Numbered from the stretch's first letter, positions 26,989 to 35,516 are shown. The stretch: DNA of 64,000 nt from an uncultured Flavobacterium sp. (GCF_963422545.1 NZ_OY730260.1:124001-188000); one strand, 5' to 3'. Translations and numbers: made by a program. The notes: generated from the sequence alone by a model not told the origin.

Positions 26989-27019
26989 CAAAGATAAATA
27001 AAAAAACAATTTGTTACAA
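26989..27019 (-). promoter_or_regulatory. Promoter of the ACT-domain gene
   Basis: On the minus strand TTG (27019-27017), a 20-bp spacer and TATCTTTG (26996-26989) match the Bacteroidota TTG-N17-23-TAnnTTTG consensus. It lies about 70 bp upstream of the ATG at 26920, just past the end of the YraN gene. Confidence 0.6.
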
Positions 27020-27040
27020 TTATAACAATAAAAAATTATG

Positions 27041-27412
27041 TTAAAAGTGATAAAAAGCATCGGTAAGATGTTCAATTGCAAATGTTTCGCTGTTTTTATG
27101 GACAGCAATGATATCAAAACGTATTTCGAGATCTTCTTCAAAATCCATTTCCCTATCGTTTATGTAGGCATTTACTGCTTTTATGAGTAACTGAATTTTT
27201 TTTGGCTTCACAAAATCTTGTGGTAAACCAAAATCCAGGCTCGATCTTGTCTTCACTTCAACGATGGCTAAAATGGAATCTTTTTGGGCAATAATATCTA
27301 TTTCAGCCTTTTGAAAAGTCCAATTTCTATCTAGGATTTTATATCCATTTTGTTGAAGATATTCTACAGAAAGTTCTTCCCCTTTTTTTCCAAGTTCATT
27401 ATGTTCAGCCAT
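27041..27412 (-). CDS. YraN/UPF0102 family nuclease-like protein
   Basis: 123 residues. The restriction-endonuclease-like core is visible: GKKGEELSVEYLQQNGYKILDRN, then AEIDIIAQKDSILAIVEVKTRS, which contains the D...ExK type catalytic signature. These small proteins are widespread and structurally resemble Holliday-junction resolvases; their role is not established. The family assignment is secure, the function is not. Confidence 0.88.
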   Translation of the reverse strand: MAEHNELGKKGEELSVEYLQQNGYKILDRNWTFQKAEIDIIAQKDSILAIVEVKTRSSLDFGLPQDFVKPKKIQLLIKAVNAYINDREMDFEEDLEIRFDIIAVHKNSETFAIEHLTDAFYHF

Positions 27413-27418
27413 TTTTTT

Positions 27419-27447
27419 AGTTTTCAGTCTTAGTCTCAGTTTTCAGT
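27419..27447 (+). repeat. Dispersed 29-nt TTTTCAGT repeat, copy 1
   Basis: The 29-base segment contains two AGTTTTCAGT words around a CTTAGTCTC core. It recurs in inverted orientation at 31005-31033 with two mismatches, both transitions. Confidence 0.6.
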
Positions 27448-27493
27448 CTGGACGTGAGATTTATTATATAACAATTTATTCCATAAACAGAAA

Positions 27494-27542
27494 CGCAAAG
27501 ACGCAAAGTAATTTTTGAACTTTGCGACTTCGCGTCTTTGCG
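27494..27542. repeat. Bulged hairpin of the CGCAAAG family
   Basis: The left arm CGCAAAGACGCAAAGT (27494-27509) pairs with 27519-27526 and 27535-27542, interrupted by the 8-base bulge ACTTCGCG. The words are shared with the hairpin at 20429-20476. It lies upstream of yraN and downstream of the LD-carboxypeptidase gene reading direction. Confidence 0.55.
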
Positions 27543-27597
27543 AAATTATGATATGTGGTATTTAAAATTCCTTAGTTAGGGAACTTCTGAGATAGCA

Positions 27598-28605
27598 TTA
27601 TTTTTGAAAAACTACAGTACTTCCAGTTTCATTTACTTCAATTGAAATAGTATTTCCCATAATTAAAGCCCTGTTATCCTGGATATGTCCTGCCGGAAAA
27701 TTGAAGATTACCGGAATATTGTATTTTTTGGTTACATCATCAATGATTTCAAGAGCATTTTTTCCCCACGGAACTTCATTATCTTTCATCTTGGTCATTC
27801 CGCCCACAATAATTCCTTTCAGGTTTTCGATGCATCCATTACGTCTCAAATTCATCATCATACGATCAATATGATAAAGATATTCGTCAAGGTCTTCGAT
27901 AAACAAAATCTTATCCTTGCAATCAATTGCAGATTGTGATCCTAATAAACTATATAATATAGATAAATTTCCTCCAACCAATTCTCCCGTTGCTTTTCCA
28001 AAACGATTCATTTTGTCCGGACCAATCGAATAGGACAGTGGTTCGCCAAACAAACTCGATTTCATTGAGCTAATAGCATCCGGAGTAGCGCGCGGAATCG
28101 TTACTGGCATAACACCGTGAATAGATTTGTAACCCATTGTATTTAAATGATTGTGCAGAACCGTTACATCGCTAAAACCAACGATCCATTTTGGGTGTTG
28201 TTTGAACTTGGTAAAATCGAGTAAATCAATCATTCTTACCGTTCCATATCCACCACGAGCACACCAAATCGCTTTAATATTCGGATTGTCTAATTGATGT
28301 TGAAAATCAGCAGCACGCTGTTCGTCAGTTCCTGCCAATTGATTAAAATCGAGTCCAATTGTACTTCCAACAACAGCTTCTAAACCCCAACTGTGCAGCA
28401 AATCTATAGTAGGTTTTAAGTTGTCATCAATATTTTTTCTGGCAGTTGCTAAAATGGCAACAGTATCTCCTTTTTGTAAATAAGGCGGTGTTATCATGTT
28501 TTGTTGGGATTGACAGGTAAATGAATGTAAAGCAAAAATAAGAAATACGAATTTACCAAAAGCAAAGCTTTTCCTGAAGTCTTGGAGTTTGTTCGTATTC
28601 ATCAT
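27598..28605 (-). CDS. LD-carboxypeptidase (peptidase family S66)
   Basis: 335 residues with an N-terminal hydrophobic segment ending near SFTCQSQQ, so it is exported (a lipobox is not convincing). LdcA-type enzymes trim the terminal D-Ala from tetrapeptide stems in cell-wall recycling. The substrate-loop motif WCARGGYGTVRMIDLL is present, the nucleophile serine lies in WIVGFSDVTVLHN, the triad glutamate in LFIEDLDEYLYH and the triad histidine in FPAGHIQDNRALIMG. The triad is therefore complete. Export is less common than a cytoplasmic location for the family. Confidence 0.9.
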   Translation of the reverse strand: MMNTNKLQDFRKSFAFGKFVFLIFALHSFTCQSQQNMITPPYLQKGDTVAILATARKNIDDNLKPTIDLLHSWGLEAVVGSTIGLDFNQLAGTDEQRAADFQHQLDNPNIKAIWCARGGYGTVRMIDLLDFTKFKQHPKWIVGFSDVTVLHNHLNTMGYKSIHGVMPVTIPRATPDAISSMKSSLFGEPLSYSIGPDKMNRFGKATGELVGGNLSILYSLLGSQSAIDCKDKILFIEDLDEYLYHIDRMMMNLRRNGCIENLKGIIVGGMTKMKDNEVPWGKNALEIIDDVTKKYNIPVIFNFPAGHIQDNRALIMGNTISIEVNETGSTVVFQK

Positions 28606-28659
28606 TTCTTTTTGCTTAAAATTATAAATTATTTTCTAAATCGGGTTGAGATTAAAATA

Positions 28660-29733
28660 TCAACCGCCATATTTGTTTTGCAATTCTTCTAAAATTAAAA
28701 GAAGTCCTTTATCAGCCTCTTCAGATTGCACATTGGCAAAAATTATAAAAGCTTTATTGATTGCTTGGCAAATATACACTTTGGTTAAAAAAGTTCCGGG
28801 ATTTCCGTTATGAAAAGAGTATTTCGATTTACTTTTTTCATTTATTTCTGAATTCCATCCAAAAGAAAATTCGGGTAAACCATAATGCATGTATTCAAAT
28901 TCTTCCTTAGTAAACACTTTAGATTTTCCTGATAATCCCAGAAGTTGCATTTGGGTAAATTTGCAATAATCAGGCAAGCTAACATTTATATTTCCGGCTG
29001 ATGAAAGCCAGTTTAATTTATAATTCAATGCCGGTTTTTCAGGTTCGAGATTTTCATCATGTCCCCAAGGCTGGTTTTTGTCCTTTAGATTAGGCTGACC
29101 AAAATCAAAACCGATATTTAAACTTTTACCCAATTCCGTTACTAATGATTCGTAGGTTTTGCCAGTCGCTTTTTCGAGCATAAGTCCCGCGGCAACATAA
29201 CTTGGATTTGACCAATATATAAGTTGTTTTTCTGTAGCGGGATTTTGTTGTAAAAACCAAGTTATAAATTCATAACGCTGTTGCGGATTATTGCCTTTAA
29301 TTTCTTGTTGAGTCGGAGTATCGTTTCCATACGACCAAGTATTTATTCCTGCACGAAAAGTGATGAAATCCTGTAGTGTAAAATTGTAAGTCGCGGGATT
29401 GCTTTTGGTTTTTAATTCCGGATATAAATCAAAAAATTTAGTATCCCATTTTATTTTTCCTTCCTTAACTAAAATTGCTGCAAGATAACCAGTAACCGTT
29501 TTTGTAATAGATCCCAGTCTAAATTTATCATTGATTTTTGCCGTGTATTTTGAGTTTATTCTTTGATAACCCAAAGCCTGAATTTCTAAAATTGAATCAG
29601 AAGAAATCACGGCATAAGCCAGTTCCGGAATGTTATATTTTATCCTGATACTATCAGCAAACGAACTGTTTTTTTGCGCATTTGTGTTATTAAAAAGAAT
29701 AAGAAATAGAAGAGAAAAAAATATTTTTTTCAT
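28660..29733 (-). CDS. Secreted serine hydrolase (beta-lactamase/penicillin-binding family)
   Basis: 357 residues with signal peptide MKKIFFSLLFLILFNNTNAQ. The SxxK motif is in RLGSITKTVTGYLA (about residue 74), and the second active-site region reads YWSNPSYVAAGLML, with Tyr shifted relative to the canonical YxN. FHNGNPGTFLTKVY near the C-terminus corresponds to the KTG-like strand (H-x-G form). This is the second member of this fold in the window and is only distantly similar to the one at 1049. The substrate is not deducible. It lies 54 bp downstream of, and reads away from, the LD-carboxypeptidase start. Confidence 0.85.
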   Translation of the reverse strand: MKKIFFSLLFLILFNNTNAQKNSSFADSIRIKYNIPELAYAVISSDSILEIQALGYQRINSKYTAKINDKFRLGSITKTVTGYLAAILVKEGKIKWDTKFFDLYPELKTKSNPATYNFTLQDFITFRAGINTWSYGNDTPTQQEIKGNNPQQRYEFITWFLQQNPATEKQLIYWSNPSYVAAGLMLEKATGKTYESLVTELGKSLNIGFDFGQPNLKDKNQPWGHDENLEPEKPALNYKLNWLSSAGNINVSLPDYCKFTQMQLLGLSGKSKVFTKEEFEYMHYGLPEFSFGWNSEINEKSKSKYSFHNGNPGTFLTKVYICQAINKAFIIFANVQSEEADKGLLLILEELQNKYGG

Positions 29734-29868
29734 TTTTAGAAAAGGCGATTTTGAATCAGCAAGTTACAAGACATTCCGCAATAATCAAGAAAATACACCA
29801 AAAATTAAATTAGAAATTTCTTACAAAACAATTAATTTTCTTACATTGACCATTCTAAAGAATTATTT

Positions 29869-30969
29869 ATGCGAACTCTCCGGTTTAAGTTTTATATAGT
29901 GGCTTTTTTTTCATTGTTACTTGTACAAGCGCAATCAAAAAAATACGCAATTCATACGGTTGCATTTTATAATTTTGAGAATCTTTTTGATACGTATAAT
30001 GACCCAAATACAAGCGATGATGAATGGACTCCAACCGGCGCGCAGCATTGGACACAAGAAAAATACGAACAAAAATTACAAAATCTCTCTCGGGTTTTAT
30101 CTGAAATTGGAACGCCCGAAAACCCAAATGCACCAACAATTATTGGAGGTTCTGAGATTGAAAATCGTGGCGTAGTCGAAGATTTAATCAAACAACCGAG
30201 ATTAGCCAATTTTGATTATGGAATTATCCATTTTGATTCGCCTGACAAACGCGGAATTGACGTTGTATTATTGTATCAGAAAAAACATTTCAAACCCACT
30301 TCTTATTCCAATATACCTTTATATATCTACAAAAATAAATTGCTGGTTAAAGAAGATAAAAAAGAAGAAACTGATGATGATCTTGAACCCAAAATTGAAA
30401 ACAATAACAGAATCTTTACCCGAGATCAACTTTTAATCACCGGTTTTCTGGAAGATGAAGAAATACATCTAATTGTCAACCATTGGCCATCAAGGTCAGG
30501 AGGTGAAAAAGCCAGCAGTCCTTTTCGCGAAGCTGCCGCAAATTTAAACCGGAGAATTATTGATTCACTACAGCAAATAAACCCAAATGCAAAAGTGATA
30601 ACAATGGGAGATTTAAACGACGGACCTTTTAATAAAAGTATAAAAATTGCACTGGGAGCTAAAGCAAAGAAAGCTGAAGTTCCGGAGTTTGGTGTTTTCA
30701 ACCCGTTTGAAGAAATGGCAAACAAAGGCATGGGAACAATCGCTTTTAGAGATTCCTGGGATATTTTTGATCAAATTATAATCACGGAATCGCTCATAAA
30801 ACCTGATTTCTCTACTTTTAAATATTGGAAAGCAGGGATATTCAATCGATCGTATCTTATTCAAACCTCCGGACAATATAAGGGATATCCGTTGCGTCAC
30901 AGTTTAACCGAAGTTGGTTTTAGCGATCATTTACCGGTTTATATTTATTTGATAAAAGAGAAGAAATAA
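29869..30969 (+). CDS. Secreted endonuclease/exonuclease/phosphatase (EEP) family protein
   Basis: 366 residues with signal peptide ending VQAQSKK. EEP-fold active-site landmarks are in order: FYNFENLFDTYND (Asn), IIGGSEIENRG (metal-binding Glu), LIVNHWPSRSGG (His), ITMGDLNDGPFN (Asp/Asn) and the terminal GFSDHLPVYIYL (Asp-His pair). The group includes secreted DNases and phosphodiesterases. The signal peptide points to extracellular or periplasmic nucleic-acid or phosphate scavenging, by inference. No type IX sorting domain is seen. Confidence 0.88.
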   Translation: MRTLRFKFYIVAFFSLLLVQAQSKKYAIHTVAFYNFENLFDTYNDPNTSDDEWTPTGAQHWTQEKYEQKLQNLSRVLSEIGTPENPNAPTIIGGSEIENRGVVEDLIKQPRLANFDYGIIHFDSPDKRGIDVVLLYQKKHFKPTSYSNIPLYIYKNKLLVKEDKKEETDDDLEPKIENNNRIFTRDQLLITGFLEDEEIHLIVNHWPSRSGGEKASSPFREAAANLNRRIIDSLQQINPNAKVITMGDLNDGPFNKSIKIALGAKAKKAEVPEFGVFNPFEEMANKGMGTIAFRDSWDIFDQIIITESLIKPDFSTFKYWKAGIFNRSYLIQTSGQYKGYPLRHSLTEVGFSDHLPVYIYLIKEKK

Positions 30970-31004
30970 GCGCAGTATTCAGTATCAGTTTACAGTCGCA
31001 ACTT

Positions 31005-31033
31005 ACTGAAAACTGAGGCTGAGACTGAAAACT
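31005..31033 (-). repeat. Dispersed 29-nt TTTTCAGT repeat, copy 2 (inverted)
   Basis: The reverse complement matches 27 of 29 bases of 27419-27447. It sits in the leader of the 3-hydroxyanthranilate dioxygenase gene. Confidence 0.6.
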
Positions 31034-31075
31034 TTTCCTTAACTTAGCTACTTAAAAACTTAGCACCTTAAAAAA

Positions 31076-31615
31076 ATGGCAATTGCAAAACCTTTCAATC
31101 TTACCAAATGGATCGACGAAAACCGTCATTTATTAAAACCGCCTGTTGGAAACAAAAATCTTTATGTTGATTCCGGTGATTATATTGTAATGATTGTTGC
31201 AGGACCAAATGCCCGAAAAGATTATCATTACAACGAAACCGAAGAGCTTTTTTATCAACTTGAAGGCAGTATAAAAGTAGTAATTCAGGAAGATGGCCAA
31301 CGCAAAGAAATGGAATTAAATGCCGGTGATATGTATCTTCATCCTGCAAAGATTCCGCACTCTCCAGTTCGTTCAGAAGGTTCAATTGGTTTGGTAATCG
31401 AGCGTAAACGTGCCGGAAAAGGATATACAGATGGTTTGCTTTGGCATTGTGATAACTGCAATCACAAACTTTACGAAGTGTTTTTTGAACTTCATAATAT
31501 AGAGAAAGATTTCTTGCCACATTTTGAGCATTTCTACAATTCATTAGAATTAAGAACCTGCGACAATTGCGGAACCATAATGGAATCTGACCCAAGATTT
31601 GTGGCGAAGAAATAA
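31076..31615 (+). CDS. nbaC: 3-hydroxyanthranilate 3,4-dioxygenase
   Basis: 179 residues, the size of the bacterial enzyme. The cupin iron site is seen in DYHYNETEELFYQLEGSI (His and Glu ligands) and HPAKIPHSPVRSEGS (His). The C-terminal rubredoxin-like metal site is formed by CDNCNHKLYE and CDNCGTIMES (two CxxC pairs), diagnostic of the bacterial form. The enzyme opens the ring of 3-hydroxyanthranilate in kynurenine-pathway tryptophan degradation or NAD synthesis. No other kynurenine-pathway gene is adjacent, so the pathway context is not visible here. Confidence 0.93.
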   Translation: MAIAKPFNLTKWIDENRHLLKPPVGNKNLYVDSGDYIVMIVAGPNARKDYHYNETEELFYQLEGSIKVVIQEDGQRKEMELNAGDMYLHPAKIPHSPVRSEGSIGLVIERKRAGKGYTDGLLWHCDNCNHKLYEVFFELHNIEKDFLPHFEHFYNSLELRTCDNCGTIMESDPRFVAKK

Positions 31616-31631
31616 ATTTATATTAAAATTC

Positions 31632-31664
31632 AAACCCGACAGGTTTTTAAAACCTGTCGGGTTT
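31632..31664. terminator. 15-bp palindromic hairpin (CCCGACAGG family), second copy
   Basis: The arms are identical to those at 2776-2808 (31632-31646, 31650-31664) with a 3-base loop of different sequence. It follows the stop of the dioxygenase gene by 16 bp and is a probable terminator. Confidence 0.7.
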
Positions 31665-31730
31665 AGCAGACAATTAGAAATAAAAGTCCTTGAATTAGAG
31701 CTTTCAGAATTTAGAATTTTATTTTTTGTT

Positions 31731-31814
31731 AGGAGCTATTTCCCGCTATCCGTTTCAATCTTTTGTGCCGAACCCCGGCACAAAAGGATTTCCACTTCTA
31801 TCGGGGCTAGGGCA
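31731..31814. repeat. Dispersed structured element, copy A
   Basis: About 84 bp with conserved blocks AGCTATTTCCCGCTATCCG, a central hairpin, GGATTTCCACTTCTATC and GGGGCTAGGGC. The hairpin is 11 bp (31760-31770 with 31776-31786) around an AACCC loop. Copy B at 41953-42032 shares the flanking blocks and the loop while its stem differs by three fully compensated base pairs. Confidence 0.75.
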
Positions 31815-31857
31815 CCAGTATTCATAAGGAAATTGAATTATTTAGATTAGATAATAA

Positions 31858-31923
31858 AAACCATTAAGAGATTAAGTTTAGTTAAGTTTGAAATCTTAAT
31901 TTTTCTTAATCTCTTATTGGTTT
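31858..31923. repeat. 19-bp inverted repeat with one mismatch
   Basis: 31858-31876 (containing CATTAAGAGATTAAG) pairs with 31905-31923 except at one position. The 28-base interior is AT-rich. It is intergenic and could stop transcription of the minus-strand or plus-strand gene, but no strong T run follows directly. Confidence 0.55.
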
Positions 31924-31972
31924 AATTTTTTAGAATCCGTTTAATCCGTAAAATCTGTGGGCAAAAAACACA

Positions 31973-32932
31973 TTACAATTCAAATCGTTTTCCCTGTTCC
32001 GGATAAATAATCTTGAATCCCAAATCATTTTGGCTTTTCAATTGTTCTTTAATCTTTACAATATTTTTAGCTGGAGGTTTCAAATGAGTAATAATGATTT
32101 TAAAACCTTTTAATGAATCTTTTCCGGCTAATTCTTCTAAAACATGAAGTTCTTTCATTAAATAATTTGGAGTCAAATGTCCGAACAAAAATTTATCGGG
32201 TTGTTCATTCGGGAATGAAACTTCGATGAAAATTCCTTTTAATTGTTTGTCTTTAATAAGCGGAGCGATTGCAGCCCATAAATCATGCAAATCAGTGCTT
32301 TTTTCGACAGTATCAGGTCCGGTATCACCTAAATACAGAGCATAAGCATCTCCGTTTTTAATTAAGAAAGCAGTACTTTCAAACGGATTCACGTGACTTA
32401 ACGGAAAAGCTTTTACCGTCATTGATGTGTTCGTAATTGGAGTCTCTTCGCCAACTTTCAGCGTTTGAAAATGATATTTTTTCAAAGGAAAACCAACTCC
32501 TGTATCTCCAAAATTTGCCCAGGTTTGATCGTTGAAATAATGGTTTTCCATCATTTCCATACATTTATTAGTCGCATAAACCGTCTTTGAGGAATCAGCA
32601 GGGGAATTAATTATTAAACCCGAAACGTGATCTAAATGAGCATGCGAAATAAAATATCCTTTTATATATTTTCGTAAAACTTCGCTGGTTGAAACTTTGA
32701 AAGCTTTATTTTTTATGGCAACTTCAATTCCGGCATTTACAGTTCCTGCATCAAGACAGATATAATCTTTTGTATTGGCAGGTGCCAATAAATAAGCCGA
32801 GAGATTTTTTTCGTCAATACCACCTTTTATTCCTAAAGGAACAACCTGAAAAGTAGGTTTTTGTTCTTTCTGAGCAAATGAATTTATTGAAATTAAAAAG
32901 AAGCAAATCAGAAGACGATTAAAAATGGTCAT
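31973..32932 (-). CDS. Class II 3',5'-cyclic-nucleotide phosphodiesterase, exported
   Basis: 319 residues from the ATG at 32932, which puts MTIFNRLLICFFLISINSFAQ as a signal peptide at the very N-terminus (a start at 32956 adds 8 residues). Class II PDE signature: ISHAHLDHVSGLIINSP (HxHLDH metal site), GDTGPDTVE and the downstream ITHLKPP histidine, plus FIEVSFPNEQ and GHLTPNYLMKEL characteristic of the CpdP/yeast PDE1 group. It should hydrolyse cyclic nucleotides in the periplasm, perhaps for scavenging; the natural substrate is inferred. Confidence 0.85.
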   Translation of the reverse strand: MTIFNRLLICFFLISINSFAQKEQKPTFQVVPLGIKGGIDEKNLSAYLLAPANTKDYICLDAGTVNAGIEVAIKNKAFKVSTSEVLRKYIKGYFISHAHLDHVSGLIINSPADSSKTVYATNKCMEMMENHYFNDQTWANFGDTGVGFPLKKYHFQTLKVGEETPITNTSMTVKAFPLSHVNPFESTAFLIKNGDAYALYLGDTGPDTVEKSTDLHDLWAAIAPLIKDKQLKGIFIEVSFPNEQPDKFLFGHLTPNYLMKELHVLEELAGKDSLKGFKIIITHLKPPAKNIVKIKEQLKSQNDLGFKIIYPEQGKRFEL

Positions 32933-33043
32933 AATTAAGTAATTTTGTTGGTACAAAGTTCCTGAATTAAGACGAATAAATTATACTGTATTTCTTTAAA
33001 AACTATTAATTAACCCTAAATTTACTTTGATTTTAACAACGCA

Positions 33044-33078
33044 TTTGAGGTGAAATTCAACTCGAAATAATACCTTTA
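33044..33078 (+). promoter_or_regulatory. Candidate promoter of the ALDH gene
   Basis: TTTG (33044-33047), 23-bp spacer, TACCTTTA (33071-33078), one base off the TAnnTTTG consensus and at the upper spacing limit; 36 bp upstream of the ATG. Confidence 0.35.
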
Positions 33079-33114
33079 CATAAAAATATAACAATTTTAA
33101 CTAAAAAAGTTACA

Positions 33115-34668
33115 ATGACAACAATAGCATCGCAATTTGGAATGAATGAGGCTCTGGAAAAATTGGGCATCAAATTGATAAATGACGGAACATCAACAGG
33201 AACGCAAAATTTTGCTTCAGGAGAAAATCTGGATAGTTTTTCGCCAGTTGACGGAAAATTAATTGCTTCGGTAAAAATGTCAACAGCTCAGGATTACGAA
33301 AAAGTAATGCAGGCCGCAACAGAAGCTTTCAAAACATTTCGCTTGATTCCTGCGCCGCAACGTGGAGAAATTGTGCGTCAGTTTGGACAAAAGTTACGCG
33401 AAAATAAAGAAGCTCTTGGTAAATTGGTTTCTTATGAAATGGGAAAATCATTGCAGGAAGGATATGGAGAAGTTCAGGAAATGATAGATATCTGTGATTT
33501 TGCAGTTGGTTTGTCACGTCAACTTCACGGATTGACAATGCATTCTGAAAGACCGGGACATCGTATGTATGAGCAATATCATCCATTAGGAGTTGTGGGA
33601 ATTATTTCAGCATTTAATTTTCCAGTAGCAGTTTGGTCATGGAACACCGCTTTAGCATGGATTTCGGGAGATGTTTGTGTATGGAAACCTTCTGAAAAAA
33701 CACCTCTTTGCGGAATTGCATGTCAAAATATTATTGCTCAGGTTATAAAAGAAAATAATTTACCGGAAGGAATTTCATGTCTGGTAAATGGTGATTATAA
33801 AATTGGAGAATTAATGACCGCTGATACACGTATTCCGTTAGTTTCTGCTACAGGTTCAACCCGAATGGGAAAAATTGTTGCACAAGCTGTTGCGGGGCGT
33901 TTAGGTAAATCATTGTTGGAGTTAGGAGGAAATAATGCTATTATTGTAACTCCTGATGCAGATATTAAAATGACCGTTATTGGTGCTGTTTTTGGAGCTG
34001 TTGGTACGGCTGGACAACGTTGTACATCAACTCGAAGATTGATTATTCACGAAAGTATTTATGATAAAGTAAAAGATGCTTTAGTTGCTGCCTACAAACA
34101 ATTGCGAATTGGAAATCCGCTTGACGAAAATAATCATGTTGGTCCGCTAATCGATACTCACGCAGTTGAATTGTACGCTCAGGCTTTGAATAAAGTAGTA
34201 GCCGAGGGAGGAAATATTTTAGTCGAAGGTGCTGTACTTTCAGGAGAAGGTTACGAAAGTGGCTGTTATGTTAGACCAGCAATTGCCGAGGCTCAAAATT
34301 CATTTGCAATTGTACAGCACGAAACATTTGCTCCGGTTTTATATTTGATTAAATACTCAGGAGAAGTTGAGAATGCTATCGAGTTTCAAAACGGAGTTGC
34401 ACAAGGATTATCGTCAGCTATTATGACTAATAATCTTCGTGAAGCCGAAAGATTCTTATCGGTTACAGGTTCTGATTGCGGAATTGCAAATGTAAATATC
34501 GGAACTTCAGGTGCTGAAATTGGTGGTGCATTTGGTGGAGAAAAAGAAACCGGTGGAGGTAGAGAATCCGGATCTGATGCCTGGAAAATTTATATGCGCC
34601 GTCAAACCAATACAATAAATTATACTACAAGTTTGCCGTTGGCACAAGGAATTAAATTTGATTTGTAA
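33115..34668 (+). CDS. ALDH7-type aldehyde dehydrogenase (alpha-aminoadipic semialdehyde/piperideine-6-carboxylate type)
   Basis: 517 residues. ALDH landmarks: cofactor-site VWKPSEKTPLCG, SATGSTRMGKIVAQ, catalytic-region glutamate in LLELGGNNAII and nucleophile cysteine in GTAGQRCTSTRRL, with FGGEKETGGGRESGSDAWK near the end. GGNNAI and GQRCTSTRR are typical of ALDH7 (antiquitin/AmaB), which oxidises alpha-aminoadipic semialdehyde in lysine degradation. Other semialdehyde substrates cannot be excluded. No lysine-catabolism neighbour is present. It is monocistronic, with a strong terminator downstream. Confidence 0.88.
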   Translation: MTTIASQFGMNEALEKLGIKLINDGTSTGTQNFASGENLDSFSPVDGKLIASVKMSTAQDYEKVMQAATEAFKTFRLIPAPQRGEIVRQFGQKLRENKEALGKLVSYEMGKSLQEGYGEVQEMIDICDFAVGLSRQLHGLTMHSERPGHRMYEQYHPLGVVGIISAFNFPVAVWSWNTALAWISGDVCVWKPSEKTPLCGIACQNIIAQVIKENNLPEGISCLVNGDYKIGELMTADTRIPLVSATGSTRMGKIVAQAVAGRLGKSLLELGGNNAIIVTPDADIKMTVIGAVFGAVGTAGQRCTSTRRLIIHESIYDKVKDALVAAYKQLRIGNPLDENNHVGPLIDTHAVELYAQALNKVVAEGGNILVEGAVLSGEGYESGCYVRPAIAEAQNSFAIVQHETFAPVLYLIKYSGEVENAIEFQNGVAQGLSSAIMTNNLREAERFLSVTGSDCGIANVNIGTSGAEIGGAFGGEKETGGGRESGSDAWKIYMRRQTNTINYTTSLPLAQGIKFDL

Positions 34669-34690
34669 AAGAGTAAACATAAAGTTGCAA

Positions 34691-34725
34691 AAAAAAGCCT
34701 TTTTGAATTTCAAAAAGGCTTTTTT
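34691..34725. terminator. Bidirectional intrinsic terminator
   Basis: Perfect 16-bp arms (34691-34706, 34710-34725; core AAGCCTTTTTGA) and a 3-base loop between convergent genes. Confidence 0.82.
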
Positions 34726-34742
34726 TATAGTTGTGAAAGAAA

Positions 34743-35516
34743 TTAATTCTTGCTTGATAATTTTGATAATAATCGGATGAATTCAATGTACAACCAAACT
34801 AATGTAATCATTAATCCCATCGCACCGTACCATTCCATAAATTTTGGCATTCTTTCCTGAACTCCTTTTTCGATTTGATCGAAATCTAAAAATAGGTTTA
34901 AAGCAGCAATGATAATTACAAAAACACTAATTCCAATACTCATCATTCCATTTCCGTAATGAACAGGAGTAAAATTAAAAATCATAGAAGCGATCCATGA
35001 AATTAAATAATAAGTAGCAATTGCCAAAGTAGCAGCAACAACAACTGATTTGAACTGTTCTGTAACTTTTACAATTTTAAATTTATATAAACCTAAACAA
35101 ACTAAAAATGTCACTAATGTTGCACCAACAGCATTAATTACAATTCCGGGATACATAGCTTCAAAAACTGCAGAAATTCCACCAATAAACAGTCCTTCAA
35201 ATAAGGCATAACCTGGAGCTAAATAGGGAGAAAGATGCGGTTTGAATGCTGAAATTATTACTAAAACAAGTCCTACTATAGCACCGCCAATCGCAGGTAA
35301 CATTGCGTTCATTTCGTTAAATGCCATCCACCACGTAACCATTGCAGATCCGCATAAAATTAAAAATAAAATAGCTGTTTTATTGATAGTACCTGACAAA
35401 GTCATTTCCTGATTGTAATCAATAATTTGTGCATGGTGTACTTCTTCAGCTTTTGAAACAGCATTTGATGAAAAACGCTTGTTGCTTAAAAATGGATTTT
35501 TTGAATTGAAGTTCAT
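34743..35516 (-). CDS. Bax inhibitor-1/YccA family membrane protein
   Basis: 257 residues from the ATG at 35516. A start at 35543 is unlikely because a TATATTTG -7 element (35541-35548) overlaps it. After a polar N-terminus (MNFNSKNPFLSNKRFSS) come seven hydrophobic segments, ending in DFDQIEKGVQERMPKFMEWYGAMGL, the conserved aspartate-containing motif of the BI-1/YccA (TMBIM) family. Relatives act as ion or proton leak channels or modulate membrane proteases; the function here is not known. Confidence 0.88.
   Translation of the reverse strand: MNFNSKNPFLSNKRFSSNAVSKAEEVHHAQIIDYNQEMTLSGTINKTAILFLILCGSAMVTWWMAFNEMNAMLPAIGGAIVGLVLVIISAFKPHLSPYLAPGYALFEGLFIGGISAVFEAMYPGIVINAVGATLVTFLVCLGLYKFKIVKVTEQFKSVVVAATLAIATYYLISWIASMIFNFTPVHYGNGMMSIGISVFVIIIAALNLFLDFDQIEKGVQERMPKFMEWYGAMGLMITLVWLYIEFIRLLSKLSSKN

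Larger units (their letters stand above)
31616..31972. other. Repeat-packed intergenic region between convergent genes
   Basis: 357 bp with no credible gene but at least four elements in series: a CCCGACAGG hairpin (31632-31664), the covarying element copy A (31731-31814), a 19-bp near-perfect inverted repeat (31858-31923), and an AATCCGTTTAATCCGTAAAAT-type fragment (about 31927-31965). An 83-codon open frame crossing this region has no protein-like features. Confidence 0.6.

Noticed and set aside
30426..30900. Antisense open frames over the EEP-family gene
   Set aside because: They mirror the coding frame on the other strand, which has intact motifs; composition and position are those of shadow frames.
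31599..31850. 83-codon open frame crossing the repeats after the dioxygenase gene
   Set aside because: It overlaps a terminator hairpin and the covarying element, has no start context or protein-like features, and is explained by the repeats.
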